Below, in pieces: positions 9,119-18,280 of a stretch of 64,000 nt of DNA (position 1 is the first letter of the stretch; each line of letters begins with the position of its first letter). Location: NCBI RefSeq assembly GCF_004368405.1, contig NZ_SBJH01000095.1, positions 1-64,000 on the forward strand, given 5' to 3'. Made by a program: the position numbers and the translations under genes. Source of the stretch: Olivibacter sp. XZL3. Lineage in GTDB: Bacteria > Bacteroidota > Bacteroidia > Sphingobacteriales > Sphingobacteriaceae. The notes under the pieces are model-generated. The model saw only the letters and a program-made list of their open reading frames with translations, ran no database searches and was not told the DNA's origin.

Positions 9119-9235
9119 GTATATTTATCTGGAAAAAAACAAGATATGCCCATTACCTAATACATTTACAAATCCTGTAGTAGATCGTATTCCCGATGTC
9201 TGCACAATAGTTCGTGCACCGTCGGCGCTGCTGAT

Positions 9236-9817
9236 CTAACTGGCTATAATAGGAGGCGTTAAAGGATTATAAAGGTAGGTATAATACATTACCTGAGGCA
9301 GTAAGGAGCTGGTGCTGTTATGGCCCAAATCTTCAGCATTTGTCGACTCGTACGAAATTATAGTACTGGCGCCGGCCTTATTCGTTTCAAATACCGATCC
9401 GTTTTGCGTAAGATCTTGATACGAGACAAGTCTTGGCACGATATAAATATCAATAGAATCAACGACCTTGTCGATCTCGTATTTCAATAGAGAATCGATT
9501 GTCCACCGTCTAAAAGGGTCGATCTCCTGCTCTTCTATTGCCCTTTTCGTGAGGTAATTGTTTATTGAATAGTCGGTGGGTGCAAAAAAAGTAATATTTT
9601 GTTGGTTGATCTTTTCTTTCAGTCCTGCTGAATCGACGATTATGAGCAAGGTATCGAAAAGCCCCCGACTGTTGTTCTTCAGAAAATCATAGGTAGTCAT
9701 ATTTACATTAGGATCATGCAAACTTCCTCCTACGAAATAATTGTCCTGTTTACACGCCGTATGCATTAATAATGTTATGACGAATACAATGAAAAAGTTT
9801 CTATATTTCATATCCAT
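9236..9817 (-). CDS. Fasciclin-domain lipoprotein
   Basis: 193 residues with a lipoprotein signal ending in LLMHTAC (Cys near 22). One fasciclin (FAS1) repeat is recognisable by the FDTLL...AGL segment followed by the H1-like motif ITFFAPTDYSINNYL. FAS1 domains act in cell-surface adhesion or carbohydrate binding. In Bacteroidota such lipoproteins accompany SusC/SusD pairs and probably belong to the receptor complex. It lies 88 bp after susD and 117 bp before the DUF5007 gene on the same strand. At 193 residues it holds a single, rather divergent repeat. The ligand is unknown. Confidence 0.8.
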   Translation of the reverse strand: MDMKYRNFFIVFVITLLMHTACKQDNYFVGGSLHDPNVNMTTYDFLKNNSRGLFDTLLIIVDSAGLKEKINQQNITFFAPTDYSINNYLTKRAIEEQEIDPFRRWTIDSLLKYEIDKVVDSIDIYIVPRLVSYQDLTQNGSVFETNKAGASTIISYESTNAEDLGHNSTSSLLPQVMYYTYLYNPLTPPIIAS

Positions 9818-9905
9818 AGCTATTTAAATCGACAAAACAGTTGCGTAAACGCTGTCTAGGTTCCTATTTCGAATGACAGACAACTGTCTTTTAACCCGGT
9901 AATAA

Positions 9906-11360
9906 TTATTTTAATAATTGGATCGCCACCTCGTTCTGCGTCAGCAAAGGAGCTTGCGGCAATAGTGCATTTAAATCTAACGGCCAATAGTATCCTTTTT
10001 GTGCGATCCTACTTGCCGTATAAGAATTGGGGAAAAGACGTTGTAGCTGTTCCATTCGAATCGCATCGTATGCGAAAGTACCTTCACCTATTAACTCACG
10101 TCTTCTCTCATCCAGAATCTCCTCAAATAAGGATTGCGTTCCTCCCGTGAAGTCGCCCAATCCTGCTCTACTTTTGATGGTATTTAGGTCTGACAAGGCT
10201 CCTCCTTCGTTCCCATTCTTAAACCTAGCTTCGGAACGCAATAAGATGATATCTGCAAGCCGGAGGAGCACTAAATTATTACTAACTACATAGGTGTTAA
10301 CATTATTTGGATCGTAATAATCAACATTATCATATTTGACTAGGATGTATGCGCTTTCACCGAAGACTGGTTCTATGATCTGTGGATAACGAAGATCGCT
10401 TTCCACGAATAGATTCCTTATATGGTCTCCAATATGGAACACCGCTGCTATTTGTCTGTTACGCACATACGGTTCAGTAAGAAACACATTAAAAAACCCA
10501 TCCGTAGCTTCATTACTTACGGGATCAAACTGCATAAACAATTCAAAAATATTTTCCCTCGAGTTGCCCCTCCAAATGTTTTTGTAGGTCTGAATATCCT
10601 CCAATGCATATGTTCCGGAATTGATTACCTCATCACAATACCGCTCGGCATTTTGGTAATCATGTCGCCATGCGTAGATTTGTGCTAATAGAGCCTGAAC
10701 GGCGCCTAAATTAGCATGTGTGCTGGACGAGTTATTGTCCAATAGCTCTAGAGACCGATTCAAATCCGTTAGACAGAAATCCAGTGCTTCTGCCTCAGGA
10801 GAACGCCCTAGCGAAGGCACATTACCAGGGTCTGCAAAAGACTCTTTTACCAAAATAGGGTCTCCCCATGTACGGACCATGTAAAAGTAGGTATAGGCCC
10901 TTAGAAACCTAGCTTCTCCTTCGAAGCGCTGTTTTTGGGTTTCACCGCCGCTAAATAACGACGAATCGATATCCCCAATATTTTCAATAATCAGGTTGCA
11001 TTGATTGACAATGGCATAGAACCGCGTCCAGTTATGCACGGAACCTTCCAAATAAGATGCGTTGGAAAAACGCAAGCCTCCCTCATCCCTGAAACTTGTG
11101 TAATTCCATAAATCACCTCCAATTAAAAAGTTATCCCCTGCAAGATCGCCTGTGATAAAATAACTGCGGTCTAACCTAAATGCATTTCGTAACATCCCAT
11201 ATGCCCCGGAAAGTGCTTTTTCAACATTGGAACCATTTACCCAAAACACCTCATCGTAGGTGGCGTTAATGGGTTCCAGATTCAAATATTTGTTGCATGA
11301 CGTTGCGCTTGTAATTGCAAAGAAAACGAGCACTACTATTTTTCTGTATTTCTTTCTCAT
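9906..11360 (-). CDS. SusD/RagB family nutrient-binding outer-membrane lipoprotein
   Basis: 484 residues. Lipoprotein signal ends in ITSATSC with Cys near 22, followed by the SusD N-terminal pattern NLEPINATYDEVFW. The tetratricopeptide-like helices and the C-terminal region with DERRRELIGEGTFAYDAIR are diagnostic of SusD/RagB. SusD proteins form the lid over the SusC barrel and bind the substrate at the surface. The gene begins 11 bp after susC, as usual. No glycosidase, sulfatase or protease lies in the same operon, so the substrate cannot be guessed from neighbours. Family call is certain. Confidence 0.95.
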   Translation of the reverse strand: MRKKYRKIVVLVFFAITSATSCNKYLNLEPINATYDEVFWVNGSNVEKALSGAYGMLRNAFRLDRSYFITGDLAGDNFLIGGDLWNYTSFRDEGGLRFSNASYLEGSVHNWTRFYAIVNQCNLIIENIGDIDSSLFSGGETQKQRFEGEARFLRAYTYFYMVRTWGDPILVKESFADPGNVPSLGRSPEAEALDFCLTDLNRSLELLDNNSSSTHANLGAVQALLAQIYAWRHDYQNAERYCDEVINSGTYALEDIQTYKNIWRGNSRENIFELFMQFDPVSNEATDGFFNVFLTEPYVRNRQIAAVFHIGDHIRNLFVESDLRYPQIIEPVFGESAYILVKYDNVDYYDPNNVNTYVVSNNLVLLRLADIILLRSEARFKNGNEGGALSDLNTIKSRAGLGDFTGGTQSLFEEILDERRRELIGEGTFAYDAIRMEQLQRLFPNSYTASRIAQKGYYWPLDLNALLPQAPLLTQNEVAIQLLK

Positions 11361-11371
11361 ACTACCAAAAA

Positions 11372-14300
11372 TTAAAAGGTAACCTCTAATCCAATTGTGT
11401 ATTTTTTGGGCAACGGATAAGCCCCTCCGCTATATTCGCCTTGAGGCGTCACTAACTCAGCATCTGGAACTGAAGAAGACTGGAGAATAAACAAGTTATC
11501 TATCATGCTATATACGCGTGCATTCTTTAGCCCCAGTCGGCTCAACAGTTGTGGCTTAAAATTATATCCTAAGCTGACCATTTTTAACCGCACGAAATTC
11601 CCATTTTCATTCCACATCGTAGAAAAAGGTAAAAACTGGTAATAGCTGTTACCATAGGGGTTCAAAGAAGGAAAATCTGCTTGATAATCGGGGTTCTCTG
11701 CCCTCGAAGGTGTCCAATAATTTATACCGTCAAAATCAGGCAAACGACGATTGGCATAACTATTTATGTTGCCGTAATTCCATACACCAGCATATTGGTT
11801 AGCCATAAAATTGTTAATAATGTCACGGCCCAAAGTGAACGTGAACAACGCCGATATCGAAAAATTCTTATAGGAGAACTCGTTATACAATCCTCCAGTG
11901 AATGTTGGATTCGGGTCGCCGGTGGGTTGTAGGTCTTGCCGGTCCCATACATCATAATCTCCGTTAACGTCTTGCCATATGGGATCGCCTGGTATCACCT
12001 GACGGTTTCCCGTCCAATACGTCAACTTCTCCCCCGTCAATGGATTAATGGGGATTTCACCTAAATGTGAATACACTCCCTCATAAACCATTTGCCCCCA
12101 AGTGTAAACCGGACTTCCAACATTAAATAGTAATTGCTGATTGTATCCCTGAGAACTTGTAAAAAAGCCCCTGTTGCCCTGAGGTAGGGAGGCCAGTCTA
12201 TTCCTATTGTAACTCAAATTAAAGTTAGTGTTCCATTGCAGCGCGCTTGAACTTGGCAAATTCCTTGTTTGAATCAACAGATCCACCCCTTCGTTAAGAA
12301 TATTGAGCGGAACGTTATACGTTAAGGTTGTAAAACCGGTGTAAAAAGGGTAAGGAAATCCCATAATAGGATTAATGGTTTCCTTCCTATAGGCATCAAC
12401 TGTTATATTTAATCTGTTACTAAGCAAATACATATCTGCCCCCACGTTTAGCTGTCTTGATTTATTCCAAGTAAGATCAGGCTGGGTTATAGGATTCGCA
12501 AAGGAAGGCGTTGCCATGGTAATGCCGTCATAGGTTTCTGTTGTTACATCCCATACATTAAAAGGCGCATAAAAATTATCAGGTAATGTCCCTGAAAGAC
12601 CATAGCTTGCTCGAAACTTAAATAAGTTTATCCAGTTAACGTCCTTCATAAACGTTTCCTCGGAAACTAACCACCCTAAAGAAGCCGCAGGAAAATATCC
12701 CCACTTAGTGTTGGCCCCAAAACGGGAGGACGCATCGGCACGCCAAGAGGCACTTAATAGATATTTTCCCTTATAGTCATATGCAAGCTGTCCCATATAA
12801 GAAAGCAAACCTGCCTCGCCAAAATTGGAGTTGCCGAATAAATCCCGCTGTGCGATTCCTGTCACAACCTGAATATCGTCCGTTGGCACGTTGTTACCAC
12901 CGACATACGTGGAGTTCCTGGCATCATATTGAAACGATTGCATACCAGTAAACACCAAATTATGCGTATTGCTCCAGCTATTGGTATAAGTCAATACATT
13001 TGCTAAGTAGTACGAACTGTAGCGGGAGGCATTGCTAAATGCGTTTGACACGCCATTTGCATCGAGTTCAGCGGGAAAAAAGCGGTCGCGATTATCAATG
13101 TTCGCAGAAATAGATCCCTGAAACGAATATTCCAAGCCCTTAAGCAATTTAATATTCGTTTGAGAATATAAACTGAATGCATCGGTTATATTTTTATCCC
13201 GCAGTCGATCATACAAACCATAGTAAAAGTCGTAATCATTCTGGCCCAAACGTACAAATGATGAGGGTAACTGTGTTGGATTAATCGGAAGATTTTCATC
13301 TACGAGTCCCCTACTTCTTCCCAATCCTCGTTTTCTGTCTGTCCGTGACGCGGATATAACCAGATTAGAATTTAATTTCGGTGAAATTTTAAAGTCAAAG
13401 TTACCCCGCATCGCATATCTTTTGAAGCCCGTATTCCTGATAATCCCGTCTTCATTGTAATGATTGAAAGAAAGACGATAATTCAAAACTTCGTTTCCCG
13501 AGGATATATTTACATCGTAGTTTTGGACAAGGCCTGTCTGATAAAACAGCTCCTGCCAGTCGGTTGCATTATTATAGGAAGGATTAAGGCTGTCTGTCAA
13601 CATTTGAGGTATGTTCTGAAGCTGATTATGACTTCCATATTCTTCCAGCAATCGCATTTTTAACCGACGCTCTTCCGCTCCTGCGTAGGTTCGCTGAAGC
13701 TCTGGCCGTTGTGAGACACCCGCATACGCAGACAGCCGAACTTGCGGTTTTCCTGTTGCGCCCTTCTTCGTATTGATAACAACAACTCCATTTGCACCTC
13801 TTGACCCCCAAACAGCAGTTGCTGCAGCATCCTTTTGCACCACAATGCTTTCAATATCGTTCACATTAATTCCGGCCAAAAAATTCGTTCCAGTGGTAGA
13901 CGATCCTTCGAGGTCCGTTATTGTAAGTGGTATTCCGTCGATGATATACAGCGGGGTGCTCATTGTCCTGGCTAGATCAAAATCTTCAGTATTGAAACCA
14001 GATGAGATTGTCGAGTTTCCACGAACCGTAAACGTATTCCTCACGCCAGGAGCTCCCGAAAAATTTTGGATATTTACCCCAGCTACTCGTCCTTGTAGTA
14101 GTGCTTCAAAACTGGGAGCAGGAAGATTCTCAATTTGCTTACCCGAAACTATTTGTACGGCACTAGTCGTTTTCCGTAATGACTGCTGCTGATATCCAAC
14201 CACCACCACTTCGTCTAAGTCCTTATTCTCATCCAGTTGCATGGATAGGTTCAGTAGATTTTCTTGCACTACCAGCGTTTCTGTTTTATACCCGACGAAA

Positions 14301-14833
14301 GAGAAACGTAAACTATCTCCTTTTGCCGCATTAATTTCAAAAGCGCCCTGCTCGTTGGAAACCGCATATAAATTTTTGCCAACTACTCGTATTGAGACCC
14401 CTGCAAAAGGCTGATTCTTTTCATCCTTTACTGTACCCGATACTTTTTGCTGTAAAAACTTCGTCCGCAGTCTTTTCACCACAACAGTACCGTCATGAAT
14501 CTGGAAAGAAAGGTTTTGGTTGCGAAAAGCTTCCGTTAGTAGCTCTTCTAACGTAACATCCCTTAAGTTCAGCGAAATTTTTTCGAAACCGGTCAATAGG
14601 TTTTCTTCGAATATAAAACGGTAGTCGGTTTGCTCTTTAATTTCGTTAAATAATTGTTCTAGAGAAATATCTTTTTTTGAAATGGTAAGCTTTTGGGCCA
14701 ACACACTTGCCTGCAAACTCAGGCTAAATATCAACACAAATACCAATGTCAGCTTCGTAATTAAAAGTTTTTTTCGACAGGTCAATACGAGGTCATACCA
14801 GCCACGATACTGACCGTTAGGAAATTTATCCAT
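11372..14833 (-). CDS. SusC/RagA family TonB-linked outer-membrane receptor with STN signalling domain
   Basis: 1153 residues, the TonB-dependent import channel that partners SusD. Order of domains: signal segment to about residue 47; STN (secretin/TonB short) domain about 48-113, with the typical ISLEQLFNEIKEQTDYRF; carboxypeptidase-regulatory-like domain about 130-205; SusC motif DEVVVVGY; plug with PLYIIDGIPL and GSRGANGVVVINTKKG; then the beta-barrel ending in VTF. The STN domain normally signals substrate binding to a FecR anti-sigma factor, and just such a FecR/sigma pair is encoded immediately upstream. The start has a 30-residue polar leader before the hydrophobic core, common in this family. 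Gap to FecR is 136 bp. Confidence 0.95.
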   Translation of the reverse strand: MDKFPNGQYRGWYDLVLTCRKKLLITKLTLVFVLIFSLSLQASVLAQKLTISKKDISLEQLFNEIKEQTDYRFIFEENLLTGFEKISLNLRDVTLEELLTEAFRNQNLSFQIHDGTVVVKRLRTKFLQQKVSGTVKDEKNQPFAGVSIRVVGKNLYAVSNEQGAFEINAAKGDSLRFSFVGYKTETLVVQENLLNLSMQLDENKDLDEVVVVGYQQQSLRKTTSAVQIVSGKQIENLPAPSFEALLQGRVAGVNIQNFSGAPGVRNTFTVRGNSTISSGFNTEDFDLARTMSTPLYIIDGIPLTITDLEGSSTTGTNFLAGINVNDIESIVVQKDAAATAVWGSRGANGVVVINTKKGATGKPQVRLSAYAGVSQRPELQRTYAGAEERRLKMRLLEEYGSHNQLQNIPQMLTDSLNPSYNNATDWQELFYQTGLVQNYDVNISSGNEVLNYRLSFNHYNEDGIIRNTGFKRYAMRGNFDFKISPKLNSNLVISASRTDRKRGLGRSRGLVDENLPINPTQLPSSFVRLGQNDYDFYYGLYDRLRDKNITDAFSLYSQTNIKLLKGLEYSFQGSISANIDNRDRFFPAELDANGVSNAFSNASRYSSYYLANVLTYTNSWSNTHNLVFTGMQSFQYDARNSTYVGGNNVPTDDIQVVTGIAQRDLFGNSNFGEAGLLSYMGQLAYDYKGKYLLSASWRADASSRFGANTKWGYFPAASLGWLVSEETFMKDVNWINLFKFRASYGLSGTLPDNFYAPFNVWDVTTETYDGITMATPSFANPITQPDLTWNKSRQLNVGADMYLLSNRLNITVDAYRKETINPIMGFPYPFYTGFTTLTYNVPLNILNEGVDLLIQTRNLPSSSALQWNTNFNLSYNRNRLASLPQGNRGFFTSSQGYNQQLLFNVGSPVYTWGQMVYEGVYSHLGEIPINPLTGEKLTYWTGNRQVIPGDPIWQDVNGDYDVWDRQDLQPTGDPNPTFTGGLYNEFSYKNFSISALFTFTLGRDIINNFMANQYAGVWNYGNINSYANRRLPDFDGINYWTPSRAENPDYQADFPSLNPYGNSYYQFLPFSTMWNENGNFVRLKMVSLGYNFKPQLLSRLGLKNARVYSMIDNLFILQSSSVPDAELVTPQGEYSGGAYPLPKKYTIGLEVTF

Positions 14834-14969
14834 ATATTTGATTTGGTAAGGTTATTAATCTTGTTAAGATGATTTCATTCATGCCTTGTCATTCCGGAAG
14901 TATGGCCGTACTTCCGGTTTCGTTTAGCATACAATCGGCTCGGTTGGTTTAGATCATAAATACTCCTTT

Positions 14970-16157
14970 CTAATTTCTAAGACTTTTTACAATTAGCTTT
15001 TTGCCTTCGATCGAAAAGGCCTTTCCGCTTAGATCGGTCAACACATCGCACACGTTTGCCAAAGTGACGCTGCGCTTCATGCCTCCCCGATACTTCTTTT
15101 TAGGCATTTCGGTCTCGTATTCTACTTTTACATCATACCATCGAGCCACCTCCGTCAGTATCTGTTGTAGATTTTTGCCATCAAAGTAGAAATAGCCATC
15201 TTTCCACGCCAAGGCCTCTTCCATATCCACCTCTTGCACCGAAAGCTTGTCTGGAAAGGCCGTTACAGCATAACCTGCTTCTATAACTTGTTGCTCCTCT
15301 CCTCTTTTTACTTTTATCTTCCCCGCTGTTAAAATAGCCTTTGACCTTCCGTTGGTATAAGTATTGACGTTAAATGCCGTCCCTAGTACCTCCACTTGAA
15401 AGTCGCTGCTGTAGACTAGAAAAGGTGCTGTAGCTTGCTGAGCCACTTCAAAGTAAACTTCTCCTTCCAAGAGCTTTACCCATCTGCTGTCATTTCCAAA
15501 AGCAACGGGAAATTCCAAAGCAGATTCTGCATTGAGCCACGCTTTGGTTCCATCCGATAGCTCGACAATGTAGGTGCCGCCTTTCGGGGTACGGATGGTA
15601 TGATGCCGCGCGGTGTCCTGCTCGTCGCCCTTAATATAATTAACCAGCTGTTCGCCAACTGCCAATTCAGCGTTTCCGTCTTTTATTTGGCCGTTATCTA
15701 TGCCTAACTCAACCTCTCTTCCATCGGACAGCGTCAGTATAGCACTATTTCCTCCCGGCAATACATCATTTTTGTGTCCATATTGAGTGTCAGGTATAAT
15801 TCCGACAGGAACTGGCGTATAGATTTTCCATAACCAAAATGCCCCACTGATTATGAGAAAACAGGCCGCAACCCACCAGCCTATCTTAGCTCTCCAAGTG
15901 AACGTTGTATTGTGAAAAGGTACCGTTGTCTCCTCTTGCTTTTTTAGCATCAGTTGCCAATCTGCTTCTTTGTCCACACTATCCATAAAAGCAAGGTCTT
16001 CGGCCAGCTGTTCTCCATCTTCATACTGTTTCAATAAGCGATAAATCACCGGGTCTTCTGCAGCCCGAGCCAGCAATTCGGCCTCCTCCTCCGGATTTAG
16101 TTTGCCTTGGAGATAGCGCGAAATACGTTCTGCCAGCTCAAAATGTTCCTTGCTCAT
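14970..16157 (-). CDS. FecR family anti-sigma factor
   Basis: 395 residues. Cytoplasmic N-terminal anti-sigma part about 1-90, one membrane helix about 93-111, then the periplasmic FecR domain (motifs TPKGGTYIVELSDGTKAWLN, EGEVYFEVA, VEVLGTAFNVN) and a C-terminal DUF4974-type domain (LQQILTEVARWYDVKVEYE). It would hold the sigma factor encoded upstream at the membrane and release it when the STN domain of the SusC receptor signals. It lies between the sigma gene and susC on the same strand, 199 bp from the former. This is the standard Bacteroidota cell-surface signalling arrangement. Confidence 0.94.
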   Translation of the reverse strand: MSKEHFELAERISRYLQGKLNPEEEAELLARAAEDPVIYRLLKQYEDGEQLAEDLAFMDSVDKEADWQLMLKKQEETTVPFHNTTFTWRAKIGWWVAACFLIISGAFWLWKIYTPVPVGIIPDTQYGHKNDVLPGGNSAILTLSDGREVELGIDNGQIKDGNAELAVGEQLVNYIKGDEQDTARHHTIRTPKGGTYIVELSDGTKAWLNAESALEFPVAFGNDSRWVKLLEGEVYFEVAQQATAPFLVYSSDFQVEVLGTAFNVNTYTNGRSKAILTAGKIKVKRGEEQQVIEAGYAVTAFPDKLSVQEVDMEEALAWKDGYFYFDGKNLQQILTEVARWYDVKVEYETEMPKKKYRGGMKRSVTLANVCDVLTDLSGKAFSIEGKKLIVKSLRN

Positions 16158-16356
16158 AAAAGAATAGTAACGCTTTTTATAACTAAGTAACCTGAAAAGT
16201 AAAAAGGGGTGAAAGGGAAGTAAATATTTTTTATGACTATCGGAAAGTTTACCTAAGAAGAATTTGCTAGGCAGATGTCGGTCGTTAACGATAAATCCGG
16301 CCTAGAAATATCCGGACAGAAGAGGCACGAAAAGGAGGCCTAATAAATCTGATTGA

Positions 16357-16896
16357 TTACCTCCACAACAAACAGAACAGCACCGACAAAGCTTGCGGCG
16401 ACAGCCTGCCCCTCAATAACGTCAAGGCACGCTGCTTTTGGGTCTTCACCGTATTGATGCTGACATCCAACGACTCAGCGATCTCCGCATTTCTCATCCC
16501 CTCCAAATAACTCATCCGGCAAACGGTGGCACAACCCGCAGGCAGACTTTCCAAGGCAGCATGCAGTTCTCCGAGAATTTCTGCATGCAACATCGCCTGC
16601 AATACATGTGCTTCTTCGGCTTCCTCTAATGGATGTTCTTCATGGACGCGCCTGACGGTCTGTTGATGCCGTATTCGATTCAGTGCCGCAAACTTAACCG
16701 TACTATAAAGAAAGCTTTTAACACTGCCAACATCGTCTTTAGCGAGTAAATGACCGTTCATCAGCACCACAAAGGCGTCCTGGGCCAAATCACGAGCCGT
16801 TTCCTTACAATTTACCAATCGAAAAGCAAAGGTACACAGTCGGGTATAATACAAATTAAACCAATGCTTCACTTCTTCAGGCGTCATTTTGTCCAT
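16357..16896 (-). CDS. ECF RNA polymerase sigma factor (SusC-locus type)
   Basis: 179 residues, a small extracytoplasmic-function sigma-70 factor. Region 2 lies about 8-80 (YYTRLCTFAFRLVNCKETARDLAQDAF), region 4 about 110-165 with LPAGCATVCRMSYLEGMRNAEIAESLDVSINTVK. Bacteroidota sigma factors of this class sit upstream of fecR and susC/susD and direct their transcription. The next gene on the same strand is that FecR. The upstream 610-bp gap carries a LacI-type palindrome (17032-17047), which may add another level of control. The sigma consensus site itself could not be identified. Confidence 0.94.
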   Translation of the reverse strand: MDKMTPEEVKHWFNLYYTRLCTFAFRLVNCKETARDLAQDAFVVLMNGHLLAKDDVGSVKSFLYSTVKFAALNRIRHQQTVRRVHEEHPLEEAEEAHVLQAMLHAEILGELHAALESLPAGCATVCRMSYLEGMRNAEIAESLDVSINTVKTQKQRALTLLRGRLSPQALSVLFCLLWR

Positions 16897-17506
16897 GATA
16901 TCCCGTTTTTAAAGTAATAATTATCCCTATACCCCTTAGTAGTTCAGTTTTTTATTGGTTAAAGAACCCGTCTGTAGCGGATTTCAAATCAATGTTAACG
17001 GATAAAAACGAAATTAACAAATTAGTTACAAACGCAACCGTTTGCGTAATTTTCGGCAGCTAGCCAACATAAGTAATAACCTACCTGTGTCTTAAAACTT
17101 CGCCTTATCAGCACACAATGGGTTGTAATTAGAATGCTTTCGACACAATTGGGCGCCTGGACAGGATTCCTTCACTACCAGGAATAGTTTCCATTAATCT
17201 CATTTACGGTAAGAAACTTTTTTCATCAGTCCCCCAACTGATATAACATTCACTGTTGAATGGAATTTAGATGGCGTACCGCGACGCCTCTAAAGGAATC
17301 AAACCTTTGTCACCCAAGCCTCATTTTTCCCGCCATTTTTTTTATTCCTCTTGCTTCGCAAATCCGCCCTACAAACTCTGTATCTGACAGTTAAACATAA
17401 AATCCCCCGCATTATTACATACGCATGGTTTTTTAAATGGACCTAAGCTTATAGTTTTAGGCGGTTTCGCCAATGTTTTCTTTGTGTTTCGTTAATAATT
17501 AGTAAT
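16897..17506. other. Large divergent intergenic region
   Basis: 610 bp separating the leftward sigma gene from a rightward membrane-protein gene. It contains a LacI-family-like operator at 17032-17047 and a small inverted repeat CATTCA-CTGT-TGAATG near 17251-17266. No reading frame with coding character was found, and no tRNA or known structured RNA was recognised. Its length exceeds normal promoter needs here, so an undetected small RNA is possible but unsupported. Confidence 0.5.
17032..17047. promoter_or_regulatory. LacI/GalR-type operator-like palindrome
   Basis: ACGCAACCGTTTGCGT has matching 6-bp arms ACGCAA / TTGCGT around a centre with the CpG expected for LacI-family sites (pattern AANCGNTT). 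It is about 135 bp upstream of the sigma gene start. No LacI regulator gene lies in the window, so the match is by form only. A hairpin role is possible but no U-run follows. Confidence 0.4.
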
Positions 17507-18208
17507 ATGAATAACCGTAAAATTACCCTTTTTGAATATCTCGTATTAGGCTTTATCTCGATCGTCGTTTTAGTTGGCGTCGTCGCTTCGAGAACTAATT
17601 TATATTGGTTCGAGGAGGTATATGTGGTTGAAGACGGTTTTGTGGAGAACCTGACTGTCTTACCGCTCATAGGAATTATAATTACAGGATTTCGTTACCT
17701 GAAGCAATTTGGAAAAAAAAAGGGCTTTCAATTCTGTACGCTGGTAGTTTTAACTATATTGGCCAGCATTTTCGTAGCAGGAGAAGAGATAAGTTGGGGG
17801 CAACGGATTTTTAATGTCCGAAGCTCTGAATTCTTTCAAAGGCATAATGCGCAAGGCGAAACTAACCTTCATAACCTCGTTGTCGGCGGGAAGAAAGTGA
17901 ACAAAATTATCTTTTCACAGCTGCTCGTTTTGGCAATTGCTCTTTACTTACTAGTGCTTCCTCAATTGTACAAACGGAAACCTCGTGTGCAAACTTACTT
18001 AAATCACATCGGCATACCCATTCCGCGCTTTTATCAAATTATCGGATGCATCGTCCTCTTTGCTTCAATTACCCTGATTCCCTCGGGAAAAGATGCAGAA
18101 ATATTAGAAGTGGGTATTACGCATCTATTTTTTCTAATCTACCTTTTTCCAGAAAACAAGGAGGCTTTTACCTCGTCCCCCTATTCAAAAGAGAAGAACT
18201 CGGCATAG
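17507..18208 (+). CDS. Uncharacterised membrane protein with EEISWGQR motif
   Basis: 233 residues with about five or six hydrophobic segments. I do not recognise a named domain. The most striking feature is a conserved-looking polar block inside the hydrophobic context: EEISWGQR at 93-100 followed by N-x-Q-x-E-x-N-L-H-N at about 114-123. An earlier acidic patch, VEDGFVENLT, is at 41-50. Such charged Glu/His/Asn clusters next to membrane helices usually mark an active site or ion path. The gene stands alone between two operons, with a 610-bp gap before it and the tetR/RND operon after it. Function unknown. Confidence 0.7.
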   Translation: MNNRKITLFEYLVLGFISIVVLVGVVASRTNLYWFEEVYVVEDGFVENLTVLPLIGIIITGFRYLKQFGKKKGFQFCTLVVLTILASIFVAGEEISWGQRIFNVRSSEFFQRHNAQGETNLHNLVVGGKKVNKIIFSQLLVLAIALYLLVLPQLYKRKPRVQTYLNHIGIPIPRFYQIIGCIVLFASITLIPSGKDAEILEVGITHLFFLIYLFPENKEAFTSSPYSKEKNSA

Positions 18209-18257
18209 GCCTGGGGTCGTTCGCGTATTGACATAACAGCAGTATTTTTATATTTTA

Positions 18258-18278
18258 GACATTTATTCTATTTTTGTC
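18258..18278. promoter_or_regulatory. GACA-N13-TGTC operator overlapping the tetR -7 box
   Basis: GACA (18258-18261), 13 bases, TGTC (18275-18278). The same layout with the same spacing recurs at 18880-18900. It overlaps TATTTTTG (18269-18276), a perfect Bacteroidota -7 box with TTTT at the -33 position 19 bp upstream. The GTG start of tetR is only two bases after the site, so the message would be nearly leaderless. The layout suggests autorepression. Confidence 0.5.
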
Positions 18279-18280
18279 GA

